From Bacteroidales bacterium (lineage in GTDB: Bacteria; Bacteroidota; Bacteroidia; Bacteroidales; Muribaculaceae), in contig SFER01000056.1 in NCBI GenBank assembly GCA_004557195.1, positions 1-11,314 of the forward strand: DNA of 11,314 bases, given 5' to 3'. Below the pieces are notes generated by a model that saw only the letters and a list, made by a program, of their open reading frames with translations, was not told the DNA's origin and searched no databases. How positions within the stretch are numbered: position 1 is the stretch's first letter; each line of letters opens with the position of its first letter. Of the stretch, positions 5,781-11,314 are shown piece after piece. The translations under genes were made by a program, and so were the position numbers.

Positions 5781-8456
5781 ATGAAGAAAGAAGAAGACCT
5801 TGAAGATGATTTGGGAGCCGAAGGTGAAGCCTCGGCACACTCCTCTTATATAGTACCACGCGACAAGAAAAGCCAGTTGTCGGGGATGTACCAGAATTGG
5901 TTCCTCGACTACGCATCCTATGTAATTCTCGAGCGCGCCGTGCCTCACATCGAGGACGGACTTAAGCCGGTGCAGCGCCGCATCCTTCACTCCATGAAAG
6001 AACTCGATGACGGGCGCTTCAACAAAGTGGCTAATATCGCGGGAAACACAATGCAGTATCACCCCCACGGCGATGCTTCAATCAGCGACGCACTGGTGCA
6101 ACTCGGACAAAAAGAGTTGCTCATCGACACCCAGGGAAACTGGGGTAATATCCTCACCGGCGACCCTGCAGCGGCTCCTCGTTACATCGAGGCGCGTCTT
6201 TCCGAGTTTGCTCTCGACACCGTGTTCAATCCCAAGACCACCGACTGGACTGTATCATACGACGGCCGTAAACCGGAGCCGGTAACACTCCCGGTGAAGT
6301 TCCCGCTCCTGCTTGTGCAGGGTGCCGAAGGTATCGCGGTGGGTCTCAGTTGCAAGATTCTTCCTCACAATTTCAACGAACTAATCGACGCCGCGGTGGC
6401 TTATCTCCGCGACGAGGAAATTACCCTATATCCCGACTTCCAAACCGGCGGCTACATAGATGTGAGCCGCTACAACGACGGTGAACGAGGCGGCGTGGTG
6501 AAGGTGCGCGCCAAAATCGAGAAACGCGACAACAAAACGCTCGTGGTGAGCGACATCCCCTACGGCAGAACCACAAGTTCGGTTATCGAGTCGATTCTCA
6601 AGGCTCAAGAGAAGGGAAAAATCAAGATTCGCAAAGTGGATGACAACACCAGCGACACTGCACAGATTGTGGTGCACCTCGTGCCAGGAACATCGAGCGA
6701 CAAAGCCATCGACGCGCTCTATGCTTTCAGCGACTGCGAGGTGAGCATTTCGCCCAACTGCTGTGTTATCCGCGACAAGAAGCCGCATTTCCTCAAGGTG
6801 AGCGACGTACTTCGTTACAACGTGGACCGCACAAAAGACCTTCTGCGTCGCGAACTTCTCATCCAGCGCGGCGAACTCGAGGAGCAACTCTTCTACTCTT
6901 CGCTCGAAAAGATTTTCATCGAAAACCGCATCTATAAAGACAAGGAATTTGAACAGAGCCGCGATGTGGAGGAGGCTATCACCCACATCGACAAGCGCTT
7001 GGAGCCGTTCAAGCCGTCGCTTATTCGCGAGGTTACCCACGACGACCTCATGAAACTCATGGAAATCAAAACCAAGCGTTTCATCAAGTTCAGCAGCGAC
7101 AAAGCCGACGAACTCATCGCGTCGCTCAAGGAGCGTATCGCCAAGATTAACTACGACCTTGAGCATATCGTTGATTTCACCATCAACTGGTTTGAGTCGC
7201 TGAAAACAAAATACGGCGCTAAATATCCGCGCCGCACCATCGTGCGCGGCTTCGACACAATCGAGGCGACTCAGGTGGCTGAAGCCAACGAGAAACTCTA
7301 CATCAACCGCGAGGAGGGCTTCATCGGCACTTCGCTGAAGAAAGATGAGTTTGTGTGCAACTGTAGCGACATCGACGACATCATCATCTTCTACAAAGAT
7401 GGCAAATACAAAGTCATTAAGGTGAGCGAGAAGGTGTATGTGGGCAAAAACGTGCTCTACCTCAATGTGTTCAAGCGCAATGACACCCGCATGATTTACA
7501 ACCTCGTGTATCAAAACGGCAAAGGGGGCAACACCTACATGAAACGATTTGCCATGACCGGAATCACCCGCGACCGAGAGTATGACATGACTCAAGGTCT
7601 CCCTGGCAGCAAGATTTTCTGGTTCTCCCCCACCCCGAACGGCGAGGCGGAAATCCTCCGCGTTACACTCAAGCCCAAATTGCGCCTCAAGACTCTGCAA
7701 TTCGAGATTGACCTGGGCAAACTCGCCATTAAAGGGAAAGGCGCTCTCGGCAACCTTGTCACTAAAAACGAGGTGGTGAGGGTAACCCTCAAGGAGAGAG
7801 GCTCATCGACACTTGGCGGGCGCCAAGTGTGGTTCGACCCCGATGTGTTGCGCATCAACTACGACGGACGCGGTAACCTCCTCGGCGAGTTCTCGGGCGA
7901 CGACCAGGTGCTCGTGATTGCCAAGAACGGTGATTTCTACACCACCTCGTTTGACGCCACCAACCACTACGACGAAGATATCCTCATAATAGAGAAATAC
8001 GACGAGCACAAGGTGTGGACCGCGGTGCTCTACGATGCCGACCAGAAATTCGACTACATCAAGCGGTTCCATTTCGAGCCATCGCAGAAACGGCAGAGTT
8101 TCATAGGCGGCAATCCCAAATCGCGCCTCATCCACTTGGTGTGCGACCGCTATCCGATGCTCGAAGTGGTGCTCGGCGGCGGCGATGCCTTCCGCCCGAA
8201 GATTGTTATCGATGCCGACGAGTTTATCGGCGTGAAATCGTTCAAAGCCAAGGGTAAGCGCGTTACCAACTACGAAATAGACACCATCAATCTGCTCCCG
8301 CCGCGCGAAGTGCCCGAGGAGGATGCCGAAACCGAAATCGAGGCTCTTGACGAGCAGCCCGATGAGGCACCGCGCAGCAACTCCGATATCTTTGACGAAC
8401 TCACCGGGCAGCGTCATTTATTCGACCCCGACGACATCAATCAGGACGAAGAATAA
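5781..8456 (+). CDS. parC: DNA topoisomerase IV subunit A
   Basis: An 891-residue type IIA topoisomerase A subunit that cuts and rejoins DNA with the ParE ATPase subunit to decatenate chromosomes. The breakage domain begins near W40FLDYASYVI, with GLKPVQRRIL (60-69), YHPHGDAS (93-100) and the active-site AAPRYIEARL (131-140), where Y135 forms the DNA bond with R134 beside it. The tower and coiled-coil region runs about 340-490. A beta-pinwheel C-terminal domain (about 500-835) has only a degenerate GyrA-type box (KGKGALG, 651-657); the lack of a canonical QRRGGKG box favours ParC over GyrA. An acidic tail ends the protein (about 844-891). At the position of E. coli GyrA S83 it has A99, with D103 at the D87 position; I recall GDAS as usual for Bacteroidetes ParC. 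The start at 5781 fits the promoter; a TTG at 5733 would add 16 residues. parE is not in the window. It leads a four-gene run. Confidence 0.93.
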   Translation: MKKEEDLEDDLGAEGEASAHSSYIVPRDKKSQLSGMYQNWFLDYASYVILERAVPHIEDGLKPVQRRILHSMKELDDGRFNKVANIAGNTMQYHPHGDASISDALVQLGQKELLIDTQGNWGNILTGDPAAAPRYIEARLSEFALDTVFNPKTTDWTVSYDGRKPEPVTLPVKFPLLLVQGAEGIAVGLSCKILPHNFNELIDAAVAYLRDEEITLYPDFQTGGYIDVSRYNDGERGGVVKVRAKIEKRDNKTLVVSDIPYGRTTSSVIESILKAQEKGKIKIRKVDDNTSDTAQIVVHLVPGTSSDKAIDALYAFSDCEVSISPNCCVIRDKKPHFLKVSDVLRYNVDRTKDLLRRELLIQRGELEEQLFYSSLEKIFIENRIYKDKEFEQSRDVEEAITHIDKRLEPFKPSLIREVTHDDLMKLMEIKTKRFIKFSSDKADELIASLKERIAKINYDLEHIVDFTINWFESLKTKYGAKYPRRTIVRGFDTIEATQVAEANEKLYINREEGFIGTSLKKDEFVCNCSDIDDIIIFYKDGKYKVIKVSEKVYVGKNVLYLNVFKRNDTRMIYNLVYQNGKGGNTYMKRFAMTGITRDREYDMTQGLPGSKIFWFSPTPNGEAEILRVTLKPKLRLKTLQFEIDLGKLAIKGKGALGNLVTKNEVVRVTLKERGSSTLGGRQVWFDPDVLRINYDGRGNLLGEFSGDDQVLVIAKNGDFYTTSFDATNHYDEDILIIEKYDEHKVWTAVLYDADQKFDYIKRFHFEPSQKRQSFIGGNPKSRLIHLVCDRYPMLEVVLGGGDAFRPKIVIDADEFIGVKSFKAKGKRVTNYEIDTINLLPPREVPEEDAETEIEALDEQPDEAPRSNSDIFDELTGQRHLFDPDDINQDEE

Positions 8457-8461
8457 TCCTA

Positions 8462-9325
8462 ATGAGACACTTACGCAGCATATTATCCACCCTTGCAATC
8501 CTGCTTGCCGGATTTGCGATGCAGGCAGCCGACGGCGACAGCATTGTCCGCCCGGTGAATGTCGCCTACACTGCCGAATATGGCGCGGCTTCGCTTCTCG
8601 ACACCTACCTCACCCCAATACGCTACGAGGGGTGGCATGTGCGCCTCGGCTATGAGCGAAACCAGGCTATGCGCTTCTCGCCCCGCAAATGGCTGATGCA
8701 GATGTCGTTTGGCGTGAGATACGACAATGTGCAGAACATTGTGAAAAACCGCACGATGCACTCGCTCATGGTCGATTTCAACTGGGGCATGATGCACCGT
8801 TGGCGCGATGTGGCATCGGTGAAAGGGCTGCAACTCATGGGAGGCGGTAGCACGCTGTTCGACGGCGGTGCCACCTACAACCAATACAACAGCAACAACC
8901 CTGTGTCGGTGAAAATCCGATGGAGCGTCAACCTCACCGGAATGGCTGTGTATAATATGAACATCGGCAAATTGCCGCTCACATTGCGCTACCAGGCTAC
9001 AATCCCGGTCGCCGGGCTGTTCTTCTCCCCCGAATATGGCGAGGCGTTTTATGAAATCTACCTCGGCAACACCCGCTCGCTGGTGAATTTCGGCTGGTGG
9101 GGCAATCGGTTTGACATGACCAATCTCCTCACTGCCGACCTCCATTTCGGCGCCACATCGCTCCGCATCGGCTATCGCAACACCATCGAGAACAGTTGGG
9201 TGCACAACCTCAACACTCAAGTCAGCACCCACTCCCTCGTAATCGGTGTTTCGGGCGAATGGATGAGCGTCAATCCGCGACGCGATATCAACCACAACGC
9301 TAAAATAATCACGGCTCTATACTGA
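8462..9325 (+). CDS. DUF3316-like predicted envelope protein
   Basis: A 287-residue protein with a signal peptide (about residues 1-22; hydrophobic core ILSTLAILLAGFAM, then QAADG). The mature part alternates polar and aromatic/hydrophobic residues in many short strands (for example YTAEYGAASLLDTYLTPIRY, GWHVRLGYERNQAM, LRIGYRN, HSLVIGVSGEWMSV), which fits an outer-membrane beta-barrel or a periplasmic beta-sheet protein. The ASLLDTYLTP...GW...YER opening resembles proteins I recall as DUF3316 (PF11777) in Bacteroidales; their function is unknown. It begins 5 bases after the parC stop, and its TGA overlaps the ATG of the next gene by one base, so translation of this gene and the peptidase is probably coupled. 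The family call is from memory of the pattern. Confidence 0.78.
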   Translation: MRHLRSILSTLAILLAGFAMQAADGDSIVRPVNVAYTAEYGAASLLDTYLTPIRYEGWHVRLGYERNQAMRFSPRKWLMQMSFGVRYDNVQNIVKNRTMHSLMVDFNWGMMHRWRDVASVKGLQLMGGGSTLFDGGATYNQYNSNNPVSVKIRWSVNLTGMAVYNMNIGKLPLTLRYQATIPVAGLFFSPEYGEAFYEIYLGNTRSLVNFGWWGNRFDMTNLLTADLHFGATSLRIGYRNTIENSWVHNLNTQVSTHSLVIGVSGEWMSVNPRRDINHNAKIITALY

Positions 9326-10350
9326 TGAAAAGATTATACATCATATTATCGGCAGCGCTCATCGCCCTTTCATCTTGCCACAAACAGGAGGAGTGGGACA
9401 ACGACCCAATGGGCAATTTCGACGCGCTGTGGACTATTATCGACGAGCACTACTGCTTCTTTGAATACAAAGACATCGACTGGAAAGCCGTGGGCGAGAC
9501 CTACCGCGCCAAAGTGCGCCCGGATATGACTTCCAAAGAGTTGTTTGTCGTGTGCAGCGACATGGTGAACGAACTCCGCGACGGCCACACCAACCTTATC
9601 AGTTCGTGGGATGTGTCGCACTACCGTTTTTGGGAAGACTATCCGCAAAACTACGATAAGCGCATCGTTGAGCAATATTATCTCAACTACAATTTCAAAA
9701 CCGCCTCGGGCATCGACTACGCCATCATGAGCAACAACATGGGATATATGTACTACGGTGATTTCGCCACGAATATCGGCGAGGGGAACCTCGACTATCT
9801 GCTTGCCGAACTTGCCGGAACCGACGGGCTTGTAATCGATGTGCGCGACAATGGCGGCGGTTTCCTCACCAATGCCGAGAAGCTCATCGCCCGATTTATC
9901 GACACCAAAATCTATGCCGGCGCCATCTCGCACAAAACAGGTCCCGGGCACAACGATTTCTCCGAGCCTTACGACTACTATTTCTCCCCTTCCGATGCCG
10001 GACGAATCCGCTACCTCAAGCCGATTGTCATCCTCACAAACCGCTCGTCGTATAGCGCCACCAATAATTTCGTCTCTATTATGAAATATCGACCGAATGT
10101 GAAGATTGTGGGCGACTCAACCGGTGGCGGCAGCGGTATGCCGTTTACAAGCGAACTTCCGAATGGCTGGACCATAAGATTCTCGGCTTGTTCCATCACC
10201 GACCCCGAAGGAAATATCACCGAATGGGGCGTGGAGCCAAGCGAGGGTTGTAAAATCGACAACACCCCGGAGGACATCTACAACCACCGCGACGCCATCC
10301 TCGAACTCGGATTTGCCACTCTCGAAAAAATGATTGCCACAACTCATTAA
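9325..10350 (+). CDS. S41-family peptidase, predicted surface lipoprotein
   Basis: A 341-residue protein starting with a lipoprotein signal (MKRLYIILSAALIALSSC, lipid on C18). The following HKQEEWDND is acidic, like lipoprotein export signals that send Bacteroidetes lipoproteins to the outer face, so surface display is plausible. The N-terminal part (about 28-100) holds LRDGHTNL, with H88 in the place of the tricorn-type catalytic His. The core has GLVIDVRDNGGG (168-179), the nucleophile motif NRSSYSATN (239-247, probable Ser244), VGDSTGGGSGMPF (262-274) and EWGVEP (300-305, probable E304). Where C-terminal processing proteases have the catalytic Lys, a Gly-rich turn is found, so the tricorn/IRBP-like Ser-His-Glu arrangement is more likely than Ser-Lys. 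No PDZ domain is apparent. It would cleave peptides or protein tails at the envelope; the target is unknown. Start codon overlaps the previous stop. Confidence 0.88.
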   Translation: MKRLYIILSAALIALSSCHKQEEWDNDPMGNFDALWTIIDEHYCFFEYKDIDWKAVGETYRAKVRPDMTSKELFVVCSDMVNELRDGHTNLISSWDVSHYRFWEDYPQNYDKRIVEQYYLNYNFKTASGIDYAIMSNNMGYMYYGDFATNIGEGNLDYLLAELAGTDGLVIDVRDNGGGFLTNAEKLIARFIDTKIYAGAISHKTGPGHNDFSEPYDYYFSPSDAGRIRYLKPIVILTNRSSYSATNNFVSIMKYRPNVKIVGDSTGGGSGMPFTSELPNGWTIRFSACSITDPEGNITEWGVEPSEGCKIDNTPEDIYNHRDAILELGFATLEKMIATTH

Positions 10351-10361
10351 CCATCATCGCA

Positions 10362-11168
10362 ATGGACAAAATCACCATACTTGGCACAGGTAATGCCGCT
10401 GTTACTCGCTGTTTCAATACCTGCTTCATCCTCCACAGCAACAACACATCGCTCCTTGTCGATGCCGGCGGCGGTAACGGCATTCTCCGACAACTCGAAC
10501 TCGCCGGCATCCCGCTCAACGACATTTCGGCAATGTACATCACCCACTGCCACACCGACCATCTGCTCGGCGCCGTGTGGATTCTCCGCTTTATTGCCAC
10601 TGCGTTCGTCCAGGGGAAGCGAAGCGGCTCATTCACCTTTTACGGTCCGCAGAAAGTGCTCGACGCCCTCGACACTATCTGCCGCCTCACCCTCCCCGAG
10701 AAGGTAACCTCGCGCATCGGCAACGAGATAATCATGCGCCTCGTGTCCGACGATGAGAAATTCTCGATAGGCGACATCGGCATGACCGCTTTCGACATCG
10801 GCTCTACCAAAGAACTGCAATTCGGCTTCCGCGCCACCCTCCCCTCCGGCACATCGCTGGTGTGTCTCGGCGACGAACCGTTCAATGAGCGATGCCGCAA
10901 ATATGCCGTCGGCGCCGACTGGCTCATGCACGAAGCGTTCTGCCTGTATGCCCAACGCGACATCTTCAAGCCCTACGAGAAGCATCACAGCACATCGCTC
11001 GAAGCGGGCAAAGTGGCTCAAGGCCTCGAGGTGAAAAACCTCATCCTCTATCACACCGAAGACCGCAACCTCGCAACGCGCCGCGCCACCTACACCGCCG
11101 AAGCCGCCACCCACTTCACCGGAGCCATCCACGTCCCCGACGACCTCGACACCATCCCCCTTTCGTAA
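10362..11168 (+). CDS. RNase Z-like metallo-beta-lactamase-fold hydrolase
   Basis: A 268-residue cytoplasmic protein with no signal peptide. It begins with ITILGTGNA (4-12) and has the zinc motif THCHTDHLLG (61-70: H62, H64, D66, H67), LVDAGGG (32-38), CLGDEP (168-173, D171), LMHEAF (188-193), KHHSTSLEAGK (207-217) and LILYHTED (227-234, H231). The order GDE, HEAF, HST, H resembles RNase Z and related phosphodiesterases. The metal-binding His that RNase Z has before its GYR turn is absent: here the segment reads FDIGSTKELQFGFRA (144-158). I recall related Bacteroidetes and Firmicutes proteins with the same change, so this is probably a subfamily distinct from tRNA-processing RNase Z. The substrate is unknown. 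It follows the peptidase gene by 11 bases and is the last gene of the run. Confidence 0.85.
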   Translation: MDKITILGTGNAAVTRCFNTCFILHSNNTSLLVDAGGGNGILRQLELAGIPLNDISAMYITHCHTDHLLGAVWILRFIATAFVQGKRSGSFTFYGPQKVLDALDTICRLTLPEKVTSRIGNEIIMRLVSDDEKFSIGDIGMTAFDIGSTKELQFGFRATLPSGTSLVCLGDEPFNERCRKYAVGADWLMHEAFCLYAQRDIFKPYEKHHSTSLEAGKVAQGLEVKNLILYHTEDRNLATRRATYTAEAATHFTGAIHVPDDLDTIPLS

Positions 11169-11196
11169 TCAATCGCCGCCGGAATGGTTCACAGCG

Positions 11197-11236
11197 CAAA
11201 GATAATGCGGGAAGTGGCGTTAAATTTGGCAAATTT
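11197..11236. promoter_or_regulatory. Promoter-like cluster and 7-1-7 palindrome after the operon
   Basis: CAAAGATA (11197-11204) is a minus-strand TATCTTTG, and TAAATTTG (11221-11228) is a plus-strand TAnnTTTG. Neither has a correctly spaced TTTG. AAATTTG-G-CAAATTT (11222-11236) is a perfect palindrome around one base. It may be the start region of a plus-strand gene beyond the window, or an operator. Confidence 0.3.
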
Positions 11237-11291
11237 CCCATTTCTTGCACAGTCCCCCACTAAAAATTTCACTTCCCCACACAAAACACCC

Positions 11292-11314
11292 CGGGCGGCT
11301 CTTTGAAGCGCCCG
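11292..11314 (+). terminator. Hairpin at window edge, probable operon terminator
   Basis: CGGGCG (11292-11297) pairs with CGCCCG (11309-11314) around an 11-base loop. The stem reaches the last base of the window, so a following T tract cannot be seen. It lies 123 bases after the last stop codon. On the minus strand it is followed by GGGGTGTTTTGTG, so it could also serve a gene coming from the right. Confidence 0.5.

Noticed and set aside
6426..7700. Minus-strand open frame of 424 codons inside parC
   Set aside because: It is the mirror of strongly biased parC codons. Its His/Val/Ala-rich composition is typical of shadow frames, and parC is certain.
1..11314. CRISPR array, tRNA, rRNA, riboswitch or transposase
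   Set aside because: I saw no regularly spaced direct repeats, cloverleaf-like sequence, rRNA segments, or catalytic motifs of transposases or integrases on either strand.

Overview
The window looks like chromosomal DNA of a gut-type Bacteroidales bacterium, possibly Muribaculaceae or a relative; the family level is inference. The evidence is: three promoters of the Bacteroidetes form TTTG-N20-TAnnTTTG (or one base off); proteins with type IX secretion-style C-terminal tails; a Bacteroidetes-type topoisomerase IV A subunit followed by a DUF3316-like protein; and A-rich leaders in place of strong Shine-Dalgarno sequences.

Layout. (1) 1-540 is AT-rich and degraded. It holds the 5' end of an unrecognised minus-strand gene that runs off the left edge, a broken XRE-type regulator just upstream of it, and two inverted repeats. 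(2) 541-689 is the orphaned 3' end of a plus-strand gene for a secreted protein, with its terminator still present. The gene body is missing, so a junction lies near 535-541. (3) 910-4398 (minus) encodes a 1162-residue secreted protein of four repeated modules. In each, a fibronectin-III-like fold appears to be split by a large beta-rich insert. It ends in a T9SS-type sorting tail and has its own promoter and terminator. (4) Divergent from it, 4591-5609 (plus) is a peroxide-stress pair: a PerR-type Fur-family repressor and a reverse rubrerythrin. A PerR-box-like palindrome sits just after the predicted transcription start, and a strong terminator closes the unit. (5) 5781-11168 (plus) is a tight run of four genes: topoisomerase IV subunit A, a DUF3316-like envelope protein, an S41-family lipoprotein peptidase and an RNase Z-like metallo-beta-lactamase-fold hydrolase. 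Gaps are 5, -1 and 11 bases. A hairpin that is probably the terminator touches the right edge.

How the parts work together. PerR and rubrerythrin form a coherent, self-regulated peroxide defence unit. The four-gene run joins an essential topoisomerase to three envelope or hydrolase genes with no obvious shared pathway. The large modular protein matches the layout of gingipain/HagA adhesin regions (Fn3 start, inserted beta-sandwich, Fn3 end) but carries inserts I do not recognise. I found no CRISPR array, tRNA, rRNA, transposase or intact defence system. The observations most worth following are the split-Fn3 modular protein and the decayed, possibly mobile, left edge.
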